Part shown: positions 1 to 10,797 of the stretch, piece after piece | Numbering within the stretch: the stretch's first letter is position 1 | How the letters are laid out: every line of letters begins with the position of its first letter | Position numbers and translations under genes: made by a program | The notes under the pieces: model-generated | The model's database searches: none | Told to the model about the DNA's origin: nothing | What the model saw: only the letters and a program-made list of their open reading frames with translations | Assembly: GCA_037179515.1 (NCBI GenBank) | Contig: JAXCGZ010020997.1 | Span: forward strand, 12,501-37,500 | DNA: 25,000 bases | DNA from: Halocaridina rubra | Lineage: Eukaryota > Arthropoda > Malacostraca > Decapoda > Atyidae | Reading direction: 5' to 3'

Positions 1-264
1 TAAACCAGATAATTGCATTGAAACTTCTGAGGCAAAATATCTTGGTTAAACAGCATCACCGCTGATTTTACTACTTTCACTAACCCTTTTCATTCCCTTT
101 AGTTCATTATTAAATTTAACATGAATATTCTATATCTTTCCACTATTCATGTGTAAATAGCCACATTTGATCCAAGCTTATTCCGCTTCGCATGTCGTCA
201 ACCGTTTTAGAGATTTGGTGATCGTGTAGCCCTCACCCAGGAAGTATCGAATTCAATTTCTTTA
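1..264. other. AT-rich sequence, no gene seen
   Basis: No coding region, tRNA or clear repeat is visible. A phrase near 226-255 (cctcacccaggaagtatcga, then ttcaat) loosely resembles the T-arm side of a tRNA and has a weak parallel at 2038-2060, but it is too diverged to call. Confidence 0.5.
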
Positions 265-418
265 GGCAGTTCTCTCGGCGTGCCCTTATTGGAACGTCTT
301 AGGGCTAAGAAGGACTGTGTGGTTGATCAAAACCTAGATGCCAATCAGTTCTTTCAGCATGTCCTTATTGGAACGTTTTAGGACTAAGAAGGTTGATCAA
401 AACCTAGATGCTGATCAG
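265..418. repeat. Two-copy tandem repeat, about 80-bp unit
   Basis: The unit at about 265-344 is repeated at 345-418. Both copies contain ccttattggaacgt and then ggttgatcaaaacctagatg. The second copy lacks about 10 bp (actgtgtggt) after the shared 'ctaagaagg'. Point differences such as gcgtgccc/gcatgtcc indicate an old duplication. No open frame spans it. Confidence 0.85.
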
Positions 419-977
<559 letters not shown>

Positions 978-1153
978 CAATCATTTATTAATTAGTTTCT
1001 CTGTTTTATTCTCCTAGGCATTTAGGATTACCAAAAGAAATTTTATTGCATTGTGTATCCTTGGTTGAAAGAAAAGAATTTCAATGCATTATAAGACATA
1101 ATCTTTGACTGAATGCCTAGCTTTTTATTATGATTATTGTTATAAGTATATTA

Positions 1154-1155
1154 TA

Positions 1156-1241
<86 letters not shown>
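1154..1241. repeat. (ATT)n microsatellite, 5' of SINE-1
   Basis: Near-perfect ATT triplets with one interruption (attagtatt, near 1173). The array directly precedes the tRNA-like head of SINE-1. A second ATT array follows the SINE, so the element either inserted in a pre-existing ATT array or acquired it as tail and target. Confidence 0.97.
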
Positions 1242-1242
<1 letters not shown>

Positions 1243-1247
1243 GTAGT

Positions 1248-1438
1248 CACCGTGGCTCAAGCGGTAGCGTTCGCGACTCTGAGGCGTCAGGTCGAGGGTT
1301 CGCGCCCTGTCACGGTCTGAGGTTAGCAAGGGCATGCACTCAGGGTAACGATTACATCTGCTAAAACAAGTCCTTCGCAAGAAGGCAACCGTCCTAGCCC
1401 TTGGTTGAAAAGGGAGTCCGTGACGTAATACCGGAACA
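1248..1438 (+). mobile_element. SINE-1: tRNA-headed SINE, full copy
   Basis: The head carries a good RNA polymerase III A box (TGGCTCAAGCGG, 1253-1264) and a B box (GGTTCGCGCCC, 1297-1307) at tRNA-like spacing. A roughly 120-bp non-tRNA body follows and ends in ccggaac and an (ATT)n tail. The body occurs again at 8826-8959 and, antisense, at 11875-11963, so this is a dispersed family. It contains three nested complementary pairs: 1309-1315/1418-1424, 1327-1333/1397-1403, and CCTTC-GCAA-GAAGG at 1372-1385. Such elements are transcribed by Pol III and moved by LINE enzymes; that role is inferred from structure. I do not recognise a named family. Confidence 0.88.
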
Positions 1439-1505
1439 TTATTATTATTATTATTATTATTACTATTATTATTATATATTACAATCACTATTATTATTAT
1501 TATTA

Positions 1506-1542
<37 letters not shown>
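1438..1542. repeat. (ATT)n array, tail side of SINE-1
   Basis: ATT triplets with interruptions near 1463-1495 (tactatt, atatattacaatcac). The array begins exactly where the SINE body ends. Confidence 0.95.
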
Positions 1543-1543
<1 letters not shown>

Positions 1544-1734
1544 TACTTGCATATTATTAATTCTTCAGTGTTTTGCCGAGCGGTTTATTTGTAATTATAG
1601 TATTATTCATTGAAATATTTATGCATTGATATAGTATTTATTTATTATATAAATTTTCTTGCACTTTTTATTTAACACTATTATTTTTTCTCATAATTAT
1701 GATATTTCGGTCTAAATCTTAAATGAACTCACTT

Positions 1735-2275
<541 letters not shown>

Positions 2276-2367
<92 letters not shown>
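2276..2367. repeat. (TA)n microsatellite
   Basis: About 92 bp of TA with one phase slip (aa at 2330-2331). It borders the left arm of the foldback element that follows. Confidence 0.97.
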
Positions 2368-2368
<1 letters not shown>

Positions 2369-2390
2369 GCATTGCAACAATGATAGTAAC

Positions 2391-2621
2391 AATACTATTA
2401 TCCATGAAAATCTTTTTAGGACATCAGGGGACTCGAACTCGCGTCGCAATCTTCGAAGTCATTCTGCCTTAACTAACTTTACCACTACTGCAGACAAAAG
2501 TCTGTAATGCAGATTTTTGTCTGTTACAGTGGCACAGTTGGTTAAGGCAGCATGACTTCGTAGCATTTGACCCGAGTTCGAGCCCCCTGATGTCCTACAA
2601 AAATTATCATGGATAATAGTG
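2391..2621. mobile_element. Foldback element with tRNA-like arms
   Basis: Two arms of about 110 bp (about 2391-2502 and 2510-2621) are reverse complements with scattered mismatches. Matching ends include actattatccatga / tcatggataatagtg. Matching interiors include aggacatcaggggactcgaa / gttcgagccccctgatgtcc and gccttaactaact / agttggttaaggc. Each arm, read outward from the centre, has a tRNA-like A box (TGGCACAGTTGG, 2529-2540 in the right arm) and B box (GAGTTCGAGCC, 2574-2584). It is flanked by (TA)n and (TG)n. It could be a two-copy head-to-head SINE or a palindromic non-autonomous element. No transposase is present. Confidence 0.85.
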
Positions 2622-2623
2622 TT

Positions 2624-3384
<761 letters not shown>

Positions 3385-3550
3385 ACAATTAGTCCCCATT
3401 CGAATAGCATGGACACAGACAGGGTCGAGCGTGGAATTAAGGTCGAATGACCTTCCTAACGCCCAGCGGCAAAATCGACCTTGCAATAGTCAACCTTGTC
3501 ACTTCACGACCCTCGCGCTTTGCCACTTAAGCTGCCGCAGGCCCTCTTCG
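3385..3550 (-). mobile_element. SINE-3 family, diverged copy
   Basis: On the minus strand the element starts with a decayed tRNA-like head (cagcttaagtggcaaagcgc, compare tagctcagtggtagagagcg in the copy at 10798-10945). It ends in a shared tail, which read on the plus strand is caattagtccccattcgaat. Its middle aligns with the 10798 copy through 'aaggtcgaatgaccttccta' and its equivalent. The 66-codon frame on the plus strand at 3380-3577 is a by-product. Confidence 0.7.
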
Positions 3551-3656
3551 AGAGACAGGTTACACTTCACATCGTAATTTTTAATTTGGCATAGCGTTTC
3601 ACTGTCACTGAAGTTAGTGCTTGAAGCCCCTAAAAAAAACACTCACGCACGTGAAC

Positions 3657-4483
<827 letters not shown>

Positions 4484-4682
4484 GGCTAGTACAGTGGTAA
4501 CGCGCTGGCTTCGCATTCACGAGGTCGAAAGATCGGTCCCCGTCCAAGACCGAGAGTTTAAGCTGTTTACTGGCAGGAACTGCTGTGGGTGGACATCACA
4601 GTGGGGGGTTGGGGCTTGTCCTGGCTGACGAATACCCATTGTAAAATGGAAATAAAGTTTATTATTATTATTATTATTATTA
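4484..4682 (+). mobile_element. SINE-2: tRNA-headed SINE with ATT tail
   Basis: The head has an A box (TAGTACAGTGG, about 4488-4498) followed by gtaacgcgctggcttcgc, and a diverged B box around 4530-4540 (agatcggtcccc). A body of about 100 bp runs into gaaataaagttt and an (ATT)n tail. CT repeats flank both ends, consistent with insertion in a (CT)n tract with CT as target duplication. The body differs from SINE-1, so this is a separate family. The name and partner LINE are unknown. Confidence 0.82.
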
Positions 4683-4699
4683 CTCTCTCTCTCTCTCTC
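4683..4699. repeat. (CT)n, right flank of SINE-2
   Basis: About 17 bp of CT directly after the ATT tail of SINE-2, matching the array to its left. Confidence 0.9.
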
Positions 4700-4700
4700 A

Positions 4701-5079
4701 GGATGTATAGTGAAAATCAAGGAAACAAAAATAAGCTTTAATTTTTAATAGATATTCTTGGATATTCGTTATACATCTCTTATTATCCTTTCACATCTGA
4801 CAAGTCACAATACTCCCCATCTTTGTTTCTCTTTATGTTTTCTTCGTACCCAGGCTCGATGAGGGTTGGTTTATTTTACTTTTTTTTTACCTGTCCTGGT
4901 GTCACAATCATAAAAACAAAAGATAACTGGATTTGAATCCCACTCTTGAGGTGGTGATTTTCAAATGCCCCAAAGTGGTTTATGCAACTTCTCTTCGCCA
5001 GAACCATTCAGGGTTAAATAGTAAAGGTCAGTGGTGTCCCATTAGCAGTAGATCACTCGTATCAAGTTAGCAGTAAAAC
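4701..5079. other. Unassigned stretch with a possible LINE 3' trace
   Basis: The piece at about 4850-4914 (gtacccaggctcgatgaggg ... cctgtcctggtgtcacaatc, then an A-rich run) resembles the 3' end of the LINE at 11964-14226 (gatgagggcactttctgcct, cccggtgtcacac, A tail). This suggests a short 5'-truncated copy. The rest shows nothing clear. Confidence 0.45.
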
Positions 5080-5400
5080 GTACATCAGGTGCCTTTTCTA
5101 TGATTGGTTCGTTACTTCTACGTATCCCACCAAAATAATTTTTCATCTCGGGTTTCTATAGGTCATCAGCTGTTCAGGATCAATCACAGAATATGAACTT
5201 GATGTAATTTTTAGGTAATTATTATGGTCTGGTTAGGTTAGGTTAGGTTAGGGTGGGAATTTAAGCTTACCTAACGTATGCTTAACGTAAGACAACCCCT
5301 CAATCCCAAATTAAGCATCTGAAAATTGCATCAGGTACGTAATCTAGGATTGGTCTCTTACTTCTCCCTATCTCCCGACATTATTTTTCTTTTGGGTTAA
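5075..5400. repeat. Direct and inverted repeats around a TTAGG tract
   Basis: A piece at about 5082-5150 (catcaggtgcc ... gattggttcgttacttctac) recurs diverged at about 5323-5390 (catcaggtacg ... gattggtctcttacttctcc). A segment near 5180-5212 is the reverse complement of 5317-5354 at about 76% by eye, so the centre is a degenerate foldback. Between the arms lies a (TTAGG)n run. Confidence 0.6.
5231..5253. repeat. Interstitial (TTAGG)n run
   Basis: Four and a half tandem copies of the arthropod telomere motif (ggttaggttaggttaggtta, then ggg). It lies inside a degenerate inverted repeat rather than at a chromosome end. Confidence 0.9.
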
Positions 5401-5491
5401 AAGGGGGGGAGGGGTAGTGAGAGCTCTTCCTTATCACCCTTTTGTATCTATTCATATTAAACTAAGTTATTATTTGCCTTATTACCCGTCA

Positions 5492-5546
5492 CTATAAATC
5501 CCTATTCAAATGGGAGTGGACACAGAGGTTGCAACTGGGGAATTAA
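5492..5546 (-). mobile_element. SINE-3 tail fragment
   Basis: The string attcaaatgggagtggacac, then agaggttgcaactggggaatt, matches the 3' part of the SINE-3 copy at 10798-10945 (attcgaatgggggtggaggc ...). The tRNA-like head is absent. Confidence 0.6.
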
Positions 5547-5590
5547 TTATTTTTTATCTACTCCTTTACCATTGCCCATAGTTATAATTA

Positions 5591-5680
5591 GTAATCATGG
5601 AAAGCATTTCTGCCAGTGATCAAGATTCGAACCTACAACACACATGCCATTCTATCAATGTTTATATGGCACTAGTAACA
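5591..5680 (-). repeat. Decayed tRNA-like element
   Basis: On the minus strand an A-box-like ctagtgcc (5668-5675) is followed by a B-box-like ggttcgaatc (5624-5633) at tRNA spacing, then ttgatcactggcagaaatgc. The stem regions do not pair well, so a functional tRNA is unlikely. A tRNA-derived SINE remnant is the better reading. Confidence 0.5.
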
Positions 5681-5689
5681 GTATTTTCC

Positions 5690-5880
5690 CCCTGAGGGAG
5701 GGAGGGCTAGAATACTTCATCCATGTTCCCCTGCGTGTCGTAAGAGTCGACTAAATGGAGCGGAGCGAGGGGACTGAGAAACTACTCCTCTATATTTTCT
5801 GTACCCAAAGAGTCAGAGTATTGCGCCTTGACTTAGCCAGTCCTCTTATAAGGGAAAAAATGGTTTATGTGTATAGATAG
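5690..5880 (+). repeat. Dispersed repeat, module A (copy 1)
   Basis: It contains ccctgcgtgtcgtaagagtc, then gactaaatggagcggagcga and ggggactgag, and ends near cctcttataaggg and a TATA-rich tail. The same order occurs at 9965-10135 and 16363-16490. The cgtgtcgtaa part also occurs inverted at the end of the repeat at 19298-19484. Coding potential is absent. Confidence 0.8.
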
Positions 5881-5984
5881 TAACAGTATTACGGAGGAGC
5901 TGAAAGAAATAGGAGCTAGTAGAGATGACATACGTCATTAGTCTTATTGAATGAGCTTATTAAATTCAAATTAACGAGCTGGTT

Positions 5985-6200
5985 TACTCCCTTTGGGGGT
6001 AAGCTAGCTGCGGCTGTCGGGCTCAGGGTAGGGGATACTTGACTATGTACTGTATGGGTAACTCAGTCAGGGTAATGGGAGGAATTGTGGCAGCTTTTTT
6101 ATCCCCAAGGAGCTAAGAAGACTGATCGAGGTATATTAGGTTCTGGTGAATATGTGTGCTTTGACTCAACCACCTCCCTACAAGGAGATTACCGGCCATA
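5985..6200 (+). repeat. Dispersed repeat, module B (copy 1)
   Basis: It contains agctgcggctgtcgg (6006 on, shared with 15768), then gaggtatattaggttctggt and gtgtgctttgactcaaccac, then cctccctacaagg. Related cores lie at 10182-10300, 15766-15960 and, inverted, at 7335-7395. It follows a module A copy at short distance, as at 9965-10300. Confidence 0.7.
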
Positions 6201-6545
6201 GTATACGCAAATGCAGTGTTCGGTCGAGTTCCTCCATCTCTTCCACCACTGTTTCAGTCTCCCCAAGATGCTTGCAAAATAATCTGTTTTCAATAAGCAT
6301 AATCTGATATTGATACACAAATGCAGTTTCTGGTATAGGTACCCCCACACCCACTGCCGCTGTTACAGTTATGCTTTCAGAGCCATTACCCATTAAATTC
6401 ACATAAAATAGAGAGAGAATATTCTTCAATGCACAAACGCAATTTCTGGGAGTGCTTAAGCCCACCCACCTCTCCACATGCACAGTCTCCCTCCATTCAC
6501 CTTCGTTCTCCCGACCTCTCATTATATGCGCGTAAAAAGTGGGAT
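6201..6545. repeat. Decayed three-unit tandem repeat, about 110-116 bp
   Basis: The landmark acgcaaatgcag / acacaaatgcag / gcacaaacgcaa recurs at 6205, 6315 and 6431, each followed by a related C-rich stretch. A 146-codon frame on the minus strand (6178-6618) crosses all three units and shows matching weak peptide repeats (LDRTLHLRI, IPETAFVYQ, TPRNCVCAL). No known domain is seen, so I treat the frame as a by-product of the repeat. Confidence 0.6.
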
Positions 6546-6702
6546 GGAAGAGGGGGAGGAGGTAAGAAGGCAAAGGGCCGCAGCGTAAAAAAAGTTTAAG
6601 CGCATTAACGGAGGTCATTTATGTTGGTCACGAAAATTATATTCAATGTGGCCAAAGAAGGGTCCAGGAAGTGGGGAATTATAGAACCAAAATAGGTATA
6701 GG

Positions 6703-6790
6703 TAAATAAATAAATAAATATGATTGAGAAATGAGTAAATAAATAGATAAATAAATGGATATGTGAATAAATAAATGAATAAACATATAA
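6703..6790. repeat. Degenerate (AAAT)n tract
   Basis: Runs of taaataaataaa mixed with gaat/gata variants. This is common low-complexity sequence. Confidence 0.85.
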
Positions 6791-6892
6791 AAAATTTTTG
6801 ATACTGAATATCTGAGATTACAATATTTATTTATCAAGTGTCTGTGTGAAAGTACTTGGGACTTATTTATACGTATACACACGTGCTCACGC

Positions 6893-7014
<122 letters not shown>

Positions 7015-7334
7015 CTGATCTTTAGATAGATAGACATGTGCGGGGGGGGGGAGGCTTTCATCTCCTGCCGATTTGGATTTGCTGTATTACTGACCCGTGA
7101 AAAATTCCAGTTTAAATATGCAAATAGGAGAACACAACAGTTGGTTTCAGATTCCAATATTGCAGCAATGCCTTTTTGAACTTTCTGCATAGTGACAGGT
7201 AGGAAATCGTTTTAAAAGCATGTTAAAGGATTAAGAGGACTGCATTCATTTCCGTATTTAAAGTCATTCTAATGTTGTAACAGTGTCTTGGGAGCACAGT
7301 TAGTATATTCTGTATATATACAATGGCCGTAAAT

Positions 7335-7395
7335 TCGACTTGTAAGGGGTGGCCGAGTCAAACCACACACCCATTCACCAGTGCCAATTCACCTT
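7335..7395 (-). repeat. Module B core, inverted copy
   Basis: Read on the minus strand, cactggtgaatgggtgtgtg, then gtttgactcggccacccctt and acaag, match the module B core at 6150-6180 and 15895-15925. The 73-codon frame beginning at 7323 on the plus strand covers this repeat and is not a recognised gene. Confidence 0.7.
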
Positions 7396-8276
7396 ATCTC
7401 AGTCATGTTAGCATGTTTAGGATGAATGGTCACTCCATCCCCCTCCCTCCCTCCTCACCATTACGACACAGCTTGAAACGCTTACTGATTGAGTATGGAA
7501 AGTTCTTTTGTTCTTTTGTTTGTACATCCCAGTTTACAGCATAGAGCAAATATGGAAAATTCCTCTGGCCCGCGTCAGCTATTCAAAATCTTACTTTTTT
7601 CTTGTAAATTTGCCTTTTTTGTAAACTAGTAATGCAGCTTATAATATATAAGAAAGGCTGAATAGAAATGAAAATAAATGAATTAATAAATAATTAAATC
7701 CATAAATATGAATAAGTAGATAAATAGATAAAATGAAAAAAAAAATCATCAAATTTGTTTTGTCAGAATTACAGCGTTAAGCAGCTCATCGTTAGAATTT
7801 AGAAGGAATTCCACAATGATGTAAATTTAGCCTTTTTTTATCTGTATTTCCACACTTAAATAGCGTGAATGTAAAGCTATATTACCCAGAAAAGGGTAAA
7901 CCTTACCTATAAATATTCCACACGCATTAATTAATTAACTCTTGCTGATATAAGGGCGTAACGTTTATATAACTTAGAGTTTTGAAGGGATTTTTAATCA
8001 TGTAACCCCTAACTTTTCTGACTGTATGAGAAGGGTTTTCACTTTTCCCCTGAGTTAATAGTATTAAATATAAAGGTGTTTAAATTTCTCCTTGGTTCTT
8101 AGTGCTACAAAAGAGGGTTTATGAATATTGCTTTTTTCTTATATTTATATTGTAGAAGTGCACTTCTACTGATCCAGCCATTGGTCTGTATGGCTAGAAA
8201 AGCATGCTACCCCTAGTGTGTATTGCTTAAAAACTGGTGTGGATAATTTAGCTCTTGGCCTTAAATCTAAATAAAA
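7396..8276. other. Long unassigned AT-rich stretch
   Basis: The only structure noticed is a degenerate AAAT tract at about 7668-7735. No tRNA-like motif, long inverted repeat or recognisable coding exon was seen. Confidence 0.45.
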
Positions 8277-8634
8277 GGTACTGTGTGGAGATTTGTAGCT
8301 CGCGGATTGGTCGGTGCAGCGACTACTTCTTCCCATCTACCTCCAGACTCTGGAACTCTCTTCCTCCTTCTGTCTTTCCTAATTCTTATGACCTTTCATC
8401 CTTCAAAAAGCAGATCTATCGTCATCTCAGAGCCTAGTCCTCCATATCTCCGGGTCCTCTGTACTTTCACTGTTTTTTTTTTCTGTCTGTCGTTTTCCTT
8501 TGTGTGACATTACCTCATCTCTGCCTTGCCCTTAACCTTTTTCTTTTCCTTCGTCTTGGTATTTTCTCGTGCCCGGGCCTTTATTGATGAGGGCAGTTTC
8601 TGCCTGTCCCGGTGTCACACTCTTAAAAAAAAAA
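8277..8634 (+). pseudogene. 5'-truncated copy of the Jockey/I-like LINE (3' end)
   Basis: This aligns closely, by eye, with 13864-14207 of the larger LINE. It starts ggtactgtgtggagatttgt and ends cccggtgtcacac plus an A-rich tail (about 8625-8634). The coding part gives the last ~50 residues of the reverse transcriptase polyprotein, including FFPSTSRLWNSLPPSVFP, and ends at a TAG at 8435-8437 after SSFKKQIYRHLRA. That natural C-terminus is intact here, whereas the larger copy lost one A in the run encoding FKK. Truncation at the 5' side is typical of LINE insertion. Confidence 0.88.
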
Positions 8635-8640
8635 TCCACT

Positions 8641-9340
8641 CTGGACTCTATAGCTGAATAAAAGGGTCCTGTTATCTTTAAAATACAAAGTCCGTTCTAT
8701 TTATGCATGCAGTTCGCTTTATTTGAATGCAAAAGCAAATGCAGGACGTTCAATGTATGCATTTGCAGTCAGGCGTGGAAGAGCATGTTAAAGAAAAATA
8801 GACAATTAATTGTTTAGAGGGAAAGCCCCGTCACGGTCTGAGGTTAGCAAGGGCATGCACTCAGGGTAACGATTACATTGCCAAAACAAGTCTTTCGCAA
8901 AAAGGCAACCGTCCTAGCCCTTGGTAGTAAAGGGAGTCCGTGACGTAAAACCGGAACAGTTGTTTAGAGGGAAAGAATACCTTGCGCCTCTAGCTGAAAA
9001 GAAGGGTTTCATTGGCTTTAAAAAACCGAAGGCCGTTTTGAGTAGGACTGTAATTCGCTTTATTTGAAAGCAATCAATGCTGAACATTTAATACATGTAT
9101 TTGCAGTCGAGCGTGGCAGAGCACTTTAAAGAAATATAAAATAATAATCTGTTTAGGGGAAAAATGTACTTCACTCAAATTCCCTCCATCTCGTAAGAGC
9201 CGACTAAAAGGATAAGGGGATGAAGGATTGACGCTGCTCTCTCCCTCGGGGCAAGTATTTGCAGGCGAGCGTGGCTGAGCATGTTATAGAAGAATATATA
9301 ATTGATAGTTTAATGGATGTCGTAGGAGCCGACTGAAAGG
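8641..9340. repeat. Decayed tandem repeat, about 190-bp unit, split by a SINE
   Basis: Unit 1 (8641-8825) and unit 2 (about 8976-9165) share tagctgaa(t)aaaagggt, ttcgctttatttgaa, atttgcagtc and gcgtgg, then gtttag(a)gggaaa. A third partial unit carries gtatttgcaggcgagcgtgg at about 9255-9274. A further pair, tcgtaagagccgactaaaag (about 9191) and gtcgtaggagccgactgaaa (about 9319), relates to module A. SINE-1 body sits between units 1 and 2. Confidence 0.75.
8826..8959 (+). mobile_element. SINE-1 body insertion with 16-bp target-site duplication
   Basis: The body of SINE-1 without its tRNA head lies between two exact copies of ttgtttagagggaaag (8810-8825 and 8960-8975). The insert starts at cccc just after the position of the B box in the full copy and ends ccggaaca with no ATT tail. 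The stem pairs CGTCACGG/CCGTGACG (8829-8836/8938-8945) and CAAGGGC/GCCCTTG (8848-8854/8917-8923) are intact. A paralogous empty site exists at about 9147 (ctgtttaggggaaaaa), supporting the reading of the flanks as target duplication. Confidence 0.92.
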
Positions 9341-9399
9341 ATAGAGGAATATAGGTTTGGCAGTGCTTTTCTTCATGGTTTTTTCCTCTCTGGTCACAT

Positions 9400-9897
9400 T
9401 CCAGCTAATTGGTTTTTATATATTGAATCTGAAGCATTACATGCGGACATATTAACTCAGGCACTTCCTTTTTTTTATATATATATAAAAAGGCATTATT
9501 ACAGTGTCACTTATAAAAATTTTCATATACAGTATCATTGCATTAATTAGTTAACTTTAAAATAAAAACCACTCTGATAAAATGCAATTCTCATACTAAT
9601 AATATATGGTGACTCGTCTTTGCCATTAAAATTTAAGAAACTCTAAAACCAATCACATCTACATTACATGGTGTAGCATGGCTGACTTCCCTTTTTTTCA
9701 GTTGTGGCCACCCTCTCGACACCCTTGAGATGTGGAATAAAGTTAAATATAATAAGTAAATAAATACACAAATAAACGAATAAATGAATAAAAATATCTC
9801 TGTAAACAAATGTCAAAATATTAAGAGAATTATATAATATATTTAATATTTTTATTACTTAACAACCGAGAAAGCTGTTTTGTTCGATCATACTTAT

Positions 9898-9898
<1 letters not shown>
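9400..9898. other. Unassigned AT-rich stretch
   Basis: It holds a short TA run (9475-9487) and a degenerate AAAT tract (about 9746-9800) preceded by gtggaataaagtta, which resembles the 3' end of SINE-2 (gaaataaagttt). This may be the tail of another retroelement. No gene is seen. Confidence 0.4.
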
Positions 9899-9942
<44 letters not shown>

Positions 9943-9964
9943 TATTATTATTATTATTATTATT
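9899..9964. repeat. (AAT)n switching to (ATT)n
   Basis: AAT triplets change strand sense to ATT triplets near 9941, making the tract self-complementary. It precedes module A copy 2. Confidence 0.95.
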
Positions 9965-10135
9965 TTGGGGGCAAGAATACCTCCTCCGTGTTCAGTTGCG
10001 TTCGTAAAGTTGACTAATTGGGGCGGAGCGAAGGGACTGAGGATCTCCTCACTTATATTTTCTTCCCCCAAAGAATCAAAATTTTTACACTGACTCGGCC
10101 ATCCCCTTATAAGGGGAATTATGGTTTTTGTATAT
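9965..10135 (+). repeat. Dispersed repeat, module A (copy 2)
   Basis: gactaattggggcggagcga, then agggactgag, and later cactgactcggccatcccct and tataaggggaat align with copies 1 and 3. The end contains the perfect palindrome ccccttataagggg. Confidence 0.85.
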
Positions 10136-10140
10136 AGAAT

Positions 10141-10141
10141 A

Positions 10142-10181
<40 letters not shown>
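10141..10181. repeat. (ATT)n microsatellite
   Basis: About 41 bp of ATT between module A and module B. Confidence 0.95.
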
Positions 10182-10183
<2 letters not shown>

Positions 10184-10300
10184 TTTCCCCATGGAGGTAA
10201 GGGGAGTAATTGAGGTATTTATTGGATCGTGGTGAATGCGTGTTCCTTGGCTCGGCCAACCCCTCACAAGGGGGAATGGGACCATGTATATAGAAATTAT
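10182..10300 (+). repeat. Dispersed repeat, module B (copy 2)
   Basis: gaggtatttattggatcgtg, gtgaatgcgtgttccttggc and tcggccaacccctcacaagg match module B elsewhere. It follows a module A copy, as in the 5690-6200 region. Confidence 0.75.
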
Positions 10301-10316
10301 TGCTCTAATTCTTTAT

Positions 10317-10361
10317 ATTATTTTTATTATTATTATTATAATTATTATTATTATTATTATT
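10317..10361. repeat. (ATT)n microsatellite
   Basis: About 45 bp of ATT with one break (ataatt). It lies on the tail side of module B. Confidence 0.93.
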
Positions 10362-10797
10362 AAAGTAATTGCTACAAAACTGTTCTTTGTCTCTTGGTCT
10401 GACAGCCTTGTAGGCTCTCTTCCGTCTGGTTGTGTAAAGTTAAATATAGGAGCAATAATGAACCAGGGTTTGTGTAGACAAAATTCCATCGCATTTATAA
10501 TTATACGTGCCCAAATTGAGAAGAATGATCAATCCAAAAATAGGCACTTATTTTTTTTTTTATTAGAGGCTTAAAGTGGGATTGAGGCAAAGGCAGGCGG
10601 TAAATGTGGGACAAAGGCACATGTAGGTAACACAAGCTAACCTAACCTAACCGAACAATGTATTCAACAAGTTTTTTTTTTATTACATAATTCCTTACAA
10701 AGTGCCTAACTTGTAATTGATGTTGAACGTAGGTCAGTGGTAGAGCAGTATCTTCAAACTCTTAGATACTGATTAGCAAGTACCGTTCCACGTGTTA
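10362..10797. other. Unassigned, with TTAGG-like and tRNA-like traces
   Basis: ctaacctaacctaaccgaac at about 10633-10652 is a short antisense TTAGG-like run. Just downstream, ttcaacaagtt (10662-10673) is loosely inverted at aacttgt ... tgttgaa (10708-10727). At about 10730-10750, taggtcagtggtagagcagt is an A-box-like tRNA head without a clear B box. Confidence 0.4.

Noticed and set aside
1248..1316. Functional tRNA gene
   Set aside because: A and B boxes are good, but arm pairing is poor when the boxes are placed at standard tRNA positions. The sequence continues into a body shared with two other loci, so it is a SINE head.
1117..1488. 123-codon open frame on the minus strand
   Set aside because: It is antisense SINE-1 flanked by poly-Asn from ATT arrays, so it is repeat-derived.
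2391..2621. CRISPR-like or direct repeat structure
   Set aside because: The two halves are inverted, not direct, and there are only two. The context is plainly eukaryotic.
5231..5253. Telomere end or chromosome fusion point
   Set aside because: Only about four and a half TTAGG units are present and both flanks are ordinary interspersed DNA.
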